This document shows positions 1 to 8,144 of a stretch of 47,788 nucleotides of DNA, piece after piece; position 1 is the stretch's first letter, and every line of letters starts with the position of its first letter. Under the pieces are notes generated by a model. That model was not told the origin of the DNA, searched no databases, and saw only the letters and a program-made list of their open reading frames with translations. The DNA is taken from NCBI GenBank assembly GCA_947589405.1, contig CANQBT010000001.1:1-47788 (forward strand). Direction: 5' to 3'. The position numbers and the translations under genes were made by a program. Source of the stretch: an uncultured Clostridia bacterium (GTDB taxonomy: Bacteria; Bacillota; Clostridia; Lachnospirales; CAG-274).

Positions 1-62
1 TATGTGTTTATCAGCGTTACAGCAACCTTCTGCATCTACGCTCTTAATGTCACAACACGAAT

Positions 63-91
63 ATATTACCATATTTTCGGCTTGATTGCAA
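63..91 (-). promoter_or_regulatory. Sigma-A promoter pointing out of the left edge
   Basis: On the minus strand the -35 box TTGCAA (86-91) and the -10 box TAATAT (63-68) are separated by exactly 17 bases. Transcription would run left, off the window, so the gene it serves is not visible. The -35 box lies inside a 6-bp inverted repeat (79-94) that also resembles a plus-strand terminator. Confidence 0.55.
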
Positions 92-100
92 GCCTTTTTT
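79..100 (+). terminator. Possible rho-independent terminator overlapping a promoter
   Basis: GGCTTG (79-84), a 4-base loop, CAAGCC (89-94) and then six Ts (95-100) form a short terminator-like hairpin for plus-strand transcription entering from outside the window. A frame that could be the tail of a plus-strand gene stops at 45-47. The stem is only 6 bp and overlaps the minus-strand promoter, so it could instead be an operator-like dyad. Confidence 0.35.
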
Positions 101-207
101 AAATAAATTTCGTAAATTATTAACTAAATTTTCAAATTATTATGCCTAATTTTTATGGCATTTTTTACAACAAGGGTAAAATTTTGCCTTTACAGGCACT
201 TTTTATA

Positions 208-663
208 TCAATAATCCCACATTCTGCACAGCACAAGAGAATCATCTCTCTGGCTGTATACGAAGCCGCACTTGATATTTTTCTTCTTGTCATTGTACTC
301 TATTTCCATAAGGTCCTGCTCCGTATCATATATCTTCTCCGTATAGTCGGCGCCCAATACGGCTATGACATCTTCCTTATTTTTGCAGTCGTGTATGCCG
401 TTTACACATATATCGGCATACTCAAATTCTGCATTTATCCTGGTGATGCGGTTTTTCCTTTCGGTTATCTGACACTCCTCAAAGTTGTGTACCCCTTCTC
501 CTTCGGGAAAACGGTCCGTTGCCTTATAGCTGCTCGTATCTATATCCGAAAAGCGGTCGCCTACAGCCATTTTGTCAAATGTGACGCCTGACAGATCCAC
601 AGACCTTACGCCGCAGCCTGCCATAAATAAAATAAGCGCTGCCAGGAGAAACACCCTTTTCAT
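208..663 (-). CDS. Small predicted lipoprotein, unknown function
   Basis: This encodes 151 residues. The N-terminus is a lipoprotein signal peptide: Lys-Arg, a hydrophobic stretch, then a lipobox ending MAGC with Cys17 as the likely lipidated residue. The mature part is acidic and polar with a few scattered Cys and no membrane segment, so it should sit on the outer face of the membrane. A GGAGGGG ribosome binding site precedes the ATG. I do not recognise a family. The mid-protein pattern (VLG followed by alternating beta-like segments) loosely recalls small BamE/SmpA-type lipoproteins, but that is only an impression. It is co-directional with the redox-type gene upstream and is separated from it by a terminator-like hairpin. 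Confidence 0.75.
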   Translation of the reverse strand: MKRVFLLAALILFMAGCGVRSVDLSGVTFDKMAVGDRFSDIDTSSYKATDRFPEGEGVHNFEECQITERKNRITRINAEFEYADICVNGIHDCKNKEDVIAVLGADYTEKIYDTEQDLMEIEYNDKKKNIKCGFVYSQRDDSLVLCRMWDY

Positions 664-690
664 ACTATCCCCTCCGTCTTTTTAACAAAG

Positions 691-714
691 AAAGGGCAGA
701 TGCTATCCGCCCTT
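691..714 (-). terminator. Terminator-like hairpin after the redox-type gene
   Basis: Read on the minus strand, AAGGGC pairs with GCCCTT, and an inner GAT pairs with ATC. The stem is followed by TCTTTGTT. It lies just after the stop of the gene at 720-1163 and before the lipoprotein gene. The T-run is short, so termination may be partial. Confidence 0.5.
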
Positions 715-719
715 ACGCA

Positions 720-1163
720 TTAATCTTCTTCTCCCCTGTATTCTGCAAACATACCGTCAAACAGATACTTTTCAACTATCCTTGCGCAGTCCACAACACA
801 GCCTCTACAGCTTCTGAGTCTGTCCGTAACTCCGTCTGTACCTCTTATTTCAGAACAGAGCATAGACTTGTTTTTCTCCTTGAACTCCTCTGCCATAGCC
901 TTGCCAAGTGCAAAGGTCTCCAGCTTAGAGCCGGGATTTTCCATATTGCCATCGCTGTTCTTAAGTCCCGCCAGGAATATCATGGCACATACGCTGCCGC
1001 ATATATTATACATTCCCGCTATTCCCAGTCCAAATCCTTCGCTTGCTCTGAAAGCCGTTCTTTCGTCCATACCCATCAGGTCGCAGTATGTACAGACAAC
1101 CGCCTGACAACAATTATAACCGTTCTTATGCCGATCATATGCATCGTATACTCTACTTTTCAT
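720..1163 (-). CDS. C_GCAxxG_C_C family putative redox protein
   Basis: The product has 147 residues and matches the C_GCAxxG_C_C family of small putative redox-active proteins common in anaerobic Firmicutes. The signature is an N-terminal CC pair (Cys18-Cys19), a central ICGSVCAM segment after a Gly-rich stretch, one isolated Cys, and a C-terminal CRGCVVDC cluster. There is no signal peptide, so it is probably cytosolic. The conserved Cys may bind metal or form a redox disulfide; the biochemical role of the family is not established. An AGGAGG site sits 8 bases before the ATG, and a good sigma-A promoter lies at 1206-1234. It appears to be transcribed alone or with the lipoprotein gene downstream. 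Confidence 0.85.
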   Translation of the reverse strand: MKSRVYDAYDRHKNGYNCCQAVVCTYCDLMGMDERTAFRASEGFGLGIAGMYNICGSVCAMIFLAGLKNSDGNMENPGSKLETFALGKAMAEEFKEKNKSMLCSEIRGTDGVTDRLRSCRGCVVDCARIVEKYLFDGMFAEYRGEED

Positions 1164-1205
1164 AGTTGCAGTCCTCCTATTCTATATAATAATCACCCTA
1201 CAACC

Positions 1206-1234
1206 AGTATAACCCAAGTGGCTTTAAATTTCAA
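1206..1234 (-). promoter_or_regulatory. Sigma-A promoter for the C_GCAxxG_C_C gene
   Basis: On the minus strand TTGAAA (1229-1234), a 17-base spacer and TATACT (1206-1211) lie about 45 bases upstream of the ATG at 1163. It abuts the T-run of the aspartokinase terminator. Confidence 0.65.
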
Positions 1235-1235
1235 C

Positions 1236-1273
1236 AAAAAAATAACTGCTGCACAAAAAATTTATGCAGCAGT
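1236..1273 (-). terminator. Terminator of the ACT-hom-lysC operon
   Basis: On the minus strand CTGCTGCA (1265-1272) pairs perfectly with TGCAGCAG (1246-1253) around an AT-rich loop. It is followed by TTATTTTTTT. It lies about 80 bases after the aspartokinase stop, with nothing coding in between. Confidence 0.85.
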
Positions 1274-1349
1274 ACTTTGAAAAATTCAGGGAGAGGGGAT
1301 TGCCCTTTTATTTCTCATTGTATAATATTATAGAATTTCAATTTTGTGA

Positions 1350-2573
1350 TTAATTTCTGTGTTGCATAGCCTTTGTAATAAACTTGTCGTGTATTGCAAG
1401 AGCTGCTGCGTCTGCGTCCTTAGCGGAAACAAGTATTGATATTTTTATTTCGGAAGTAGAGATCATCTTAACATTGATGCCTGCGTCGTAAGTAGCTTCA
1501 AACATAGCTGCGGCAACGCCCGGATTGGTAGCCATGCCTGCGCCTACAACGGAAACCTTGGCTACATCGTCATTATAGCTTATTTCCTTAAAGCCAAGTC
1601 TGTCAGCATTGTTCTGGAGGACCTCCACAGCCTTCTTCATATCGCCCTTTGAAACCGTAAATGAAATATCCTTTGTAAGCTCACGGCCTATAGACTGTAT
1701 AATAAGGTCTACGCTTATTTTTTCCTTTCCCAAAAGTGAAAATATCTTAAAGGCTGAGCCCGGCTGATCCTTTATGCCTACGACTGCTATCCTTGCTACA
1801 TCTTTATCTACGGCTACGCCGTTTACAAGCATTTTTTCCAATTTAGATTCCTCCTTAACAACAGTACCTTCCGCATCTGTCATACTGCTTCTCACTACTA
1901 AATTAACATTGTATTTCTTGGCAAGCTCTACCGAACGATTGTGAAGCACCTTAGCGCCAAGACTTGCCAGCTCAAGCATTTCGTCATATGTTATTTCCTC
2001 AAGCTTTACGGCGTCCTTAACGATACGTGGATCGCAGGTATATACTCCGTCCACATCTGTATATATCTCGCAAAGGTCTGCGCCAAGCTTGGCTGCAAGA
2101 GCTACCGCTGAGGTGTCGGAGCCTCCTCTTCCCAGAGTTGTAATATCCAGATGCCTGTTTACGCCCTGGAAGCCTGTTATTATTACAATGTTCTTTTTAG
2201 CAAGCTCGTTGTTTATCCTTTCTGTGGATATTTCCTTTATCCTTGCATTGCTGTAATTGGACGTAGAATAGATATGGCATTGGAACGCATTAAGGGAAAT
2301 AACGGGATACCCAAGCTTCTCAATAGCCATAGCCATAAGAGCTACCGACTGCTGTTCTCCTGTGGACAGAAGCATATCCATTTCTCTCCTGCTTGCATTA
2401 GGGTTTATTTCCATAGCCTTTTCTATAAGCTCATCTGTAGTATCGCCCTGTGCGCTCAGCACAACTACCACCTGATTGCCTTCCCTATAGCTGTCCGTTA
2501 TAGTTTTGGCAACATGCTCGATCCTTTCGGCATTGGCAACAGATGAACCGCCGAATTTTTTAACTATTAACAT
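1350..2573 (-). CDS. lysC: Aspartate kinase
   Basis: Aspartokinase (407 residues) phosphorylates L-aspartate, the first step toward lysine, threonine, methionine and diaminopimelate. The N-terminus has the family signature KFGGSSV (residues 6-12). The kinase domain runs to about residue 240 and includes the TLGRGGSDTSA motif and the DGVYTCDPR segment. Two ACT domains (about 260-400) give the usual length of a monofunctional, amino-acid-inhibited enzyme. An AGGAG site precedes the ATG. It is the last gene of a three-gene operon and starts 13 bases after homoserine dehydrogenase. Which amino acid inhibits it cannot be told from sequence, but co-transcription with hom favours the threonine branch. 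Confidence 0.97.
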   Translation of the reverse strand: MLIVKKFGGSSVANAERIEHVAKTITDSYREGNQVVVVLSAQGDTTDELIEKAMEINPNASRREMDMLLSTGEQQSVALMAMAIEKLGYPVISLNAFQCHIYSTSNYSNARIKEISTERINNELAKKNIVIITGFQGVNRHLDITTLGRGGSDTSAVALAAKLGADLCEIYTDVDGVYTCDPRIVKDAVKLEEITYDEMLELASLGAKVLHNRSVELAKKYNVNLVVRSSMTDAEGTVVKEESKLEKMLVNGVAVDKDVARIAVVGIKDQPGSAFKIFSLLGKEKISVDLIIQSIGRELTKDISFTVSKGDMKKAVEVLQNNADRLGFKEISYNDDVAKVSVVGAGMATNPGVAAAMFEATYDAGINVKMISTSEIKISILVSAKDADAAALAIHDKFITKAMQHRN

Positions 2574-2586
2574 AATATATATCTCC

Positions 2587-3825
2587 TTAGCCTTCCATTC
2601 TTATTGTATTGAGTATACCGTTTATGCCATCGCAGTTTAATAACTCCTCAAGCTTCATATCGATCTCTCTTTCGCTTGCTTTGTCTGTGACAAAGGCAAA
2701 TTCATCATATGCGTTTTCAAGCTCCAGTATATTATCTGTGCCGAATACTCTCTTCACACAGGATATTGCCTTGTCCTTATTGCTGTATTCCACTCTCACA
2801 AGCTTACTTACGACAACGTCATCTATGTCCATAAGCTCTTGTTTATCCTCTGACCATTTTATGCCAAGATTGATATTTTTGTGCCTTACGGCGTCCACAA
2901 TGTCGCTTACGACAGCGCTTGCCGTAGGCAGCTTGCCTGCGCCTCTGCCGTAAAACATAACGTCTCCCAGCATATTGCCCTTCAGAAGAATTGCGTTGAA
3001 TACATCATTTACCATACTGAGAGGATTGCTGCCGGATACTACTCCGGGAGCAACTCTTGCCCATACTCTGCCGTTTTCAAATCCTGCCTTTCCCAAAAGC
3101 TTGATCTTGCCTCCAAGCTTTTGGGCATAGAGCATATCTGTTGTGGAAATATTGGTTATTCCCTCTGTATATATATCCTCATATCTTACTGTCTTTTCCG
3201 TAGCAAGAGAAGCAAGTATGGCTATTTTCCTACAGGCGTCATGTCCCTCCACATCGGCGGCGGGATTTCTCTCTGCATAGCCCTTTTCCTGAGCGTCCTT
3301 TAAAACCTCGTCATAATCTATGCCCTCAGTACCCATTTTGGTAAGCATATAGTTGGTGGTACCGTTGAGTATTCCCGTAACAGCTTCTATCTTGTCTGAA
3401 GTAATGCTTCTGTTTATAGGCCTTATTATAGGGATACCTCCGCCTACGCTTGCTTCAAAGAGAAAATTCACATTGTTATCCTTAGCTATCCTCATAAGCT
3501 CGGCGCCGTGAGCCGCCACAAGCTCCTTGTTTGAAGTACATACGCTCTTGCCGTTTAAAAGAGCGCTCTTTACAAAGGAATAGGCAGGGTCGACTCCTCC
3601 CATTACCTCTACGACAAGCTCTACCTCACTATCGTTTAGAATATCGTCGTAATTATGAGTAATTATCTCCTGCACAGGATCTCCGGGAAAATCCCTGAGA
3701 TCAAGTACGTACTTGATATTTACAGGCTGTTCCGCCTTTGACTCAATAAGCTCTTTATTTGAGCGCATGACCTCTATGACCCCTGAGCCAACAGTACCGT
3801 AGCCTAAAACTGCTATTACCGCCAT
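2587..3825 (-). CDS. hom: Homoserine dehydrogenase
   Basis: This NAD(P)H-dependent enzyme reduces aspartate semialdehyde to homoserine. The N-terminus has the Rossmann motif GYGTVGSG (residues 8-15). The substrate-binding/catalytic region includes GILNGTTNYM and an EASVGGGIP segment. The C-terminal ~80 residues form the regulatory ACT domain of the long (about 400+) class. I chose the ATG at 3825 (412 residues) because GGGAG lies 8 bases before it. A GTG at 3834 overlaps the upstream stop (GTGA) and would add three residues, but it has no spaced ribosome binding site. Translation is probably coupled to the ACT protein upstream. Confidence 0.96.
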   Translation of the reverse strand: MAVIAVLGYGTVGSGVIEVMRSNKELIESKAEQPVNIKYVLDLRDFPGDPVQEIITHNYDDILNDSEVELVVEVMGGVDPAYSFVKSALLNGKSVCTSNKELVAAHGAELMRIAKDNNVNFLFEASVGGGIPIIRPINRSITSDKIEAVTGILNGTTNYMLTKMGTEGIDYDEVLKDAQEKGYAERNPAADVEGHDACRKIAILASLATEKTVRYEDIYTEGITNISTTDMLYAQKLGGKIKLLGKAGFENGRVWARVAPGVVSGSNPLSMVNDVFNAILLKGNMLGDVMFYGRGAGKLPTASAVVSDIVDAVRHKNINLGIKWSEDKQELMDIDDVVVSKLVRVEYSNKDKAISCVKRVFGTDNILELENAYDEFAFVTDKASEREIDMKLEELLNCDGINGILNTIRMEG

Positions 3826-3830
3826 TGCTT

Positions 3831-4274
3831 TCACTCCCTAGCTATTATTTTAATAGTCTGAACGCCCTTTATTGAAGCTATCCTGCCTATAAGTGCGCTC
3901 AGCTGTTCCTTCATTTTGCTTGTTTCCATACTTATAGTGACGTTTGCCACATTGTTTATGGGGATAGTCTGATTGATAGTAAGTATGTTGGCTCCCCATT
4001 CCGCCATTACGTTGAGCACATTGCTCAAAAGACCTGCTTCGTCCATAAGGTTAAAGGCTATTATGGCAGTTCTTCCCTTTGCGCCTATACCCGGTTCCGA
4101 AATGTGATCCTTATATTTGTAATAGGCGCTGCGGCTTACGCCAACCATATCCGCAGCCTCCTGTACAGAGGAGGCAATATGCTGTTCCAGAAGTTTTTTT
4201 GCCTTTACGACCTTAATGCAGACATCAGGCAAAGCCCTTTTGTCCACAATGTAGTATTCCGAAAAATCGTCCAT
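3831..4274 (-). CDS. ACT domain regulatory protein (PheB/UPF0735-like)
   Basis: The product has 147 residues. The N-terminal half (about 30-55) looks like a helix-turn-helix with SVQEAADMVGVSRSAYYKY. The C-terminal half (70-147) is an ACT domain. This is the architecture of the UPF0735/PheB family found next to threonine or aromatic amino-acid genes in Firmicutes. Position as first gene of an operon with homoserine dehydrogenase and aspartokinase suggests it senses an aspartate-family amino acid, probably threonine, and acts on this pathway. Whether it binds DNA or an enzyme is not known from sequence. A GAGGG site lies before the ATG and its stop overlaps the start region of hom. Confidence 0.85.
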   Translation of the reverse strand: MDDFSEYYIVDKRALPDVCIKVVKAKKLLEQHIASSVQEAADMVGVSRSAYYKYKDHISEPGIGAKGRTAIIAFNLMDEAGLLSNVLNVMAEWGANILTINQTIPINNVANVTISMETSKMKEQLSALIGRIASIKGVQTIKIIARE

Positions 4275-4315
4275 ATCTGTTCACCCTCTGCATACAGTTG
4301 TATTCCATAGATGGA

Positions 4316-4344
4316 AATATATCATATATCTCATTAAAAATCAA
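4316..4344 (-). promoter_or_regulatory. Sigma-A promoter of the ACT-hom-lysC operon
   Basis: On the minus strand TTGATT (4339-4344), a 17-base spacer and TATATT (4316-4321) lie about 40 bases before the first ATG. The leader is too short for a T-box or an amino-acid riboswitch. Confidence 0.55.
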
Positions 4345-4499
4345 GGGATTTTTTAAAAGTTTTTGTTAATGTTGAAGGGGCGTGTGTGAATAAAAAATGA
4401 ACACGCAATATACTATTGGGAAAAATCTCAATAAAAAAGCTATTTATATTTATAACCTTTGGTGCTTACTTCCCTGTTTTTTGCATTTCCATAGACTAA

Positions 4500-4524
4500 G
4501 GGGGCTGTCGATATGACAACCCCC
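4500..4524. terminator. GC-rich hairpin between convergent-free operons
   Basis: GGGGG-C-TGTC (4500-4509) pairs with GACA-A-CCCCC (4515-4524) with one mismatch. No clean T-run follows on either strand. It lies downstream of the beta-propeller gene, so it probably ends that minus-strand operon or slows exonucleases. The rest of 4345-4596 is AT-rich, with a second weak dyad (GCGTGT/ACACGC near 4380-4411), and holds no gene that I can see. Confidence 0.35.
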
Positions 4525-4596
4525 TATGCACAAAGCCTGTGCTGCACCCCATCATCTATATCACGGGCATAAAAGTTCCGCCCGAAATATAGCCAT

Positions 4597-6864
4597 TTAT
4601 TCCATTGCTATGCTAACTATGTTTTCAAAATCATTTACATCGACAACATCTGTTCTTTCTGAGCCGAAGCAATATATATGACCGTTATACTTGAAATAGT
4701 GTACGTCTTTATTATTGCTTTCGTCTATAGTTCCTATTCGCTTAAAGCCCTCGTCCATGTTGATGTCATAGGCATAGCTTCCGTTAAATGTAACCTCTCC
4801 CGATGCCATATCCTTAATGACAACAGGAAGTACGAACCTGTTTCTCTCTCTGTCAAATTCAAAGTAATCGGAATTTTCAAAAAGAGGAGTATCTATATTT
4901 TCCTTTCCCAGCTCCTCGCTGTACAATCTTCGGGCATTGTCCATACCCTCTATGCTGTATACGTTCATTTTCAATATACTTTCGCCATTGTCAATGGTTA
5001 GTATATGGCTTTCGTCATAGGGATATATAAGTATATTGCCTGTTGAAAGCTTAAGTATGCCCTGACCTTCTGGATTGACAGGATTTGAGCTGTCTATAAG
5101 ATACATAGCCTGTCCTCTTTCGGCAGGTATGAGGAATATCTTGTTTTCCGTAAATATGGCAGAACGTATTGCAGCATTATTGGCTATCCTGTTTGCCTCG
5201 CCGCAAAGCTCCATATTGTTGTTGAGAATATATATATTTGTTATATTCTTATCCGTGCCCTTTTCCTTGTATTCCGTAGCAATGCTGAAATATCCTGAAT
5301 TTTCATTCATAGAGTTTCTGTCCAGCACATAGCCCTTCACATTTCCTCCGCCTTTGGATACTATATTGCCTTCGGAAAGGGACATTCTATATATAAATGT
5401 ATTTTCGGTATTTTCGCCTGAATCAAAGGCTGTATATCTGCTCTTGGCAACATATAGATTATTCTCGGAGAGATATACGTTGCTGCCGCCGCACAGATAT
5501 GCCTTTACATTGGCAGCCGCAGACATATCGGCTATATTTAAGCTTGATATGAGCGTATAGTCGTTTGTGCCTGTTTCGGGGAAATACTGTATATTTTCAA
5601 AGCCAAGAGTATTTATCTGACCGCCCATAGCCGAATCCCTGTAGGAAGGCGGATAGAAATGGCCTTCTCTTTCATTGTCGAAAACCGAAAGCTGTGAAAG
5701 AATATATACGTAATCCCCATGCTTTACGGTATCTATAAGCGTTCCGTCTACATCAAATTCTCTTTCCTTTACTGCATTGGCTCTGTCGCCTATGTTATAT
5801 ACATATACTGCCGAACAGACGCCTTCTCTGTCATCGCTTTGGGTATCCTCCTCCGCCGTTTCTGCCGATGAGGCGGCTTCTGTAGAAGCTTCCGTAGTAG
5901 TTTCGGAAGAAACGGTTTCCGTTGGCTTCTGAGATGTATCTCCTCCGAACCTTCTTGTGCCTGCCGCAACAAGGATATTGTCCTGCAGATAGAGTCTTGA
6001 TATGGTAAAGTCGTTTTCCATATCTATCTTATTTATTATTTTGTTTGACAGATGATCCGTTATATATATTACGTTATCTCTGCCAAAGTATATATATTTT
6101 TCATCATTTGCAATGAGTCCGCTTTTCTTGTCCGCAATAAGCTTGACAACGGCGTCCTCTTCAGAGCTCCTGCCTCCCACAACGGTGCCGACACGTCTTA
6201 AAAAGCCGTTACGGCCCAAAGTGTCCGTAAGCTCCTTCAGATTGCCTTCATTGGCAACATACGGAAGCTCCGTTACCTGTGCCTTAAGGCTGTTTATGAA
6301 ATCGTCGCTTTCCTCCTGCGTGAACGCCTTTTTATCCCCCGATATTATAACAAGGTCATTATAATAATGTATTTCCTTGTCAAAGGCCTCCGCAAAAACA
6401 TCAAGAGGTATATACATAGTATTTCTTCTTATAAAAATACTGTTGTTATACTCCAGATCTCTTTCCGAAGAGCTGCTTACAATATCGGCTTTTTTCCTAT
6501 CCAGCACAAGAGCCTCGTTATTCAGCCTGATAGCGGCGCTGCCTGCACCTGCGTCATATGTTACGCTGGCGCCGTAAGCGGATTTAAAGAAGGAAAGAGG
6601 AACATATGCCACTTGGTTTTCAATAAGCGGTACAAAAGAAACATTGTTCTTATCTATGAGCATCTGTTTTTTATTAGCCATTATAACAGGGCTTTCCTTA
6701 TACAGGACCACAGCTCTGTCAAGTCTGTCCTCAGCAGCTACCTCTCCCGATGTAGTGGGAGAAGATACCACATCGTTTTTCCCTCCAAAGACCTGAAGGA
6801 AAAGCACAAACGCCAATATAAGAAAATAAACCATAAGTATACCAAGAACCATTTTGTTCTTCAT
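4597..6864 (-). CDS. Membrane-anchored stalk-domain plus beta-propeller protein
   Basis: The product has about 755 residues from the ATG at 6864, which has AAGGG 8 bases upstream; a GTG at 6873 would add three residues. One N-terminal hydrophobic segment (about 7-25) anchors or exports the protein. Residues about 50-180 contain two copies of the motif family seen in 'copper amine oxidase N-terminal-like' (stalk) domains, with VPL/IPLDVFAEAF elements. The remainder matches the secreted beta-propeller family (Beta_propel, remotely WD40-like), with recurring segments such as YVYNIGD, YVYILS and IYILNN. A Thr/Ser/Glu-rich spacer (about 309-347) is inserted between blades. It follows the M23 hydrolase gene by 16 bases, so it likely joins the FtsEX-hydrolase operon. 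Its partner is unknown; a wall- or envelope-binding scaffold is plausible. Confidence 0.8.
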   Translation of the reverse strand: MKNKMVLGILMVYFLILAFVLFLQVFGGKNDVVSSPTTSGEVAAEDRLDRAVVLYKESPVIMANKKQMLIDKNNVSFVPLIENQVAYVPLSFFKSAYGASVTYDAGAGSAAIRLNNEALVLDRKKADIVSSSSERDLEYNNSIFIRRNTMYIPLDVFAEAFDKEIHYYNDLVIISGDKKAFTQEESDDFINSLKAQVTELPYVANEGNLKELTDTLGRNGFLRRVGTVVGGRSSEEDAVVKLIADKKSGLIANDEKYIYFGRDNVIYITDHLSNKIINKIDMENDFTISRLYLQDNILVAAGTRRFGGDTSQKPTETVSSETTTEASTEAASSAETAEEDTQSDDREGVCSAVYVYNIGDRANAVKEREFDVDGTLIDTVKHGDYVYILSQLSVFDNEREGHFYPPSYRDSAMGGQINTLGFENIQYFPETGTNDYTLISSLNIADMSAAANVKAYLCGGSNVYLSENNLYVAKSRYTAFDSGENTENTFIYRMSLSEGNIVSKGGGNVKGYVLDRNSMNENSGYFSIATEYKEKGTDKNITNIYILNNNMELCGEANRIANNAAIRSAIFTENKIFLIPAERGQAMYLIDSSNPVNPEGQGILKLSTGNILIYPYDESHILTIDNGESILKMNVYSIEGMDNARRLYSEELGKENIDTPLFENSDYFEFDRERNRFVLPVVIKDMASGEVTFNGSYAYDINMDEGFKRIGTIDESNNKDVHYFKYNGHIYCFGSERTDVVDVNDFENIVSIAME

Positions 6865-6880
6865 ATCCTTCACCCTTTTA

Positions 6881-8095
6881 TCAATAAATATATCCTGTAG
6901 GATTTGTATGAGCGCCGTTTATCCTGACCTCAAAATGTGAATGGACGCCTGTAGAATAACCGGTGGTGCCGGCTCCTGCAATGACCTGTCCTCTGGATAC
7001 CTGCTGACCCACGCTTACCTTCAGTACATTGTTATGAGCATACAGCGTTGAGTATCCGCCACCATGATCTATTATTATACATTTGCCGTATCCGCCTCTC
7101 CAGCCTGCATATATCACAGTACCGCTTTCGGCTGCTATAACGTCTGTATTAAGCGTAGCCTTAAGATCAAGACCCGTATGGAATTCCTGCTTGCCGCTTA
7201 TAGGGCTTCCTCTGTAGCCATAGCCTGAGTTAGGCGCATAGCCGTTATAGGCAGGAATAGGGTACTGATATTTCTTGCCGTCTGTATTATATACTCTGTT
7301 GCTGCTGGAGCCTCTTGATACCGAAGAGGAGCTTCCGCCTGAGCTAGAGGCTGCGGAAGCCGCAGCGGCAGCAGCGGCAGCCTGAGCCTGAGCCTTTTGT
7401 ATAAGACTCTGTACATTGGCGTCCTGCTGCTGAAGTTCGGCTATCTGAGCCTGATATGTAGCGGCATTGGCGTCAAGTCTTTTGACAATAGCATTTTTTT
7501 CTGCTATTTTCTTATCCAACTCAGCCTGTTTTGTCTGCTGTTTAGCCTTTATATCCTCTATGGATTTTTTATCCTGCTCTATGCTCTTGACATTATCTCT
7601 TATTATCTGCTCGGCTCTTTCATATTCGGCAAGCATATTGCTGTCATACTCCATAAGCCTGTTGGTATACTCTACCCTCGTAAGGAAATCGCCGAAATCC
7701 TCTGCACTCAAGAGCACGTCCAGATAACCGTTGTTGCCATGCTCGTACATTACCCTTATTCTCTTTTTAAGAGTATCGTGCTGCTGCTCTCTTATGCGTG
7801 TAGCCTCTTCAAGCTCCTTCTGACTCTTTTCAAGACGTGCCTGCGTTTCGCTGAGCTGGGTATTGAGCTGCTGTATCTCCGCCTGTACCTGACTAAGCTC
7901 GGTATCCAGCTTATTTACCTCTGTCTGAGTAGTTTCCTTTTGCGCATTGGTAGTATTCAGATTCTGCTGAGCCTGATTTATCTGATTTTTAAAGGCTGAG
8001 CTTTTATTCTTAAGAGAGCTTATGCTCTCCCCATGAGCAAATGAGGCCGTGCAGAAAACAAAAGCCGTCAATACTGCAATTATTCTTTTATTCAT
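6881..8095 (-). CDS. Coiled-coil M23 (LytM) murein hydrolase, EnvC-like
   Basis: A signal peptide ends near FAHG. It is followed by a long coiled coil (about 25-235), an Ala/Ser-rich hinge, and a C-terminal M23 peptidase domain (about 290-404). The metal ligands are all visible: HTGLD (His306, Asp310) and HSH (His385, His387), so the enzyme should be active. This is the layout of EnvC/PcsB-type hydrolases, whose coiled coil holds them against FtsX until FtsEX ATP hydrolysis releases them to cut septal peptidoglycan. The gene sits directly downstream of ftsE-ftsX, which supports that pairing. I chose the ATG at 8095 because it gives a typical signal peptide; an in-frame ATG at 8116 adds seven residues. 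Neither has a strong ribosome binding site, so coupling to ftsX is likely. Confidence 0.9.
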   Translation of the reverse strand: MNKRIIAVLTAFVFCTASFAHGESISSLKNKSSAFKNQINQAQQNLNTTNAQKETTQTEVNKLDTELSQVQAEIQQLNTQLSETQARLEKSQKELEEATRIREQQHDTLKKRIRVMYEHGNNGYLDVLLSAEDFGDFLTRVEYTNRLMEYDSNMLAEYERAEQIIRDNVKSIEQDKKSIEDIKAKQQTKQAELDKKIAEKNAIVKRLDANAATYQAQIAELQQQDANVQSLIQKAQAQAAAAAAAASAASSSGGSSSSVSRGSSSNRVYNTDGKKYQYPIPAYNGYAPNSGYGYRGSPISGKQEFHTGLDLKATLNTDVIAAESGTVIYAGWRGGYGKCIIIDHGGGYSTLYAHNNVLKVSVGQQVSRGQVIAGAGTTGYSTGVHSHFEVRINGAHTNPTGYIY

Positions 8096-8144
8096 ATATT
8101 TCTCAACTCGATTCATATTATGTATATATTATTTTGTCATTTGC

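Noticed and set aside
1..73. A minus-strand Cys-rich reading frame beginning ATGGTAATATATTCG
   Set aside because: Its ATG lies within the spacer of a well-formed promoter and has no ribosome binding site, so these bases are better read as promoter and leader.
4275..4345. A T-box or threonine/lysine riboswitch upstream of the ACT-hom-lysC operon
   Set aside because: The leader from promoter to ATG is only about 40 bases and shows no conserved T-box or aptamer structure.
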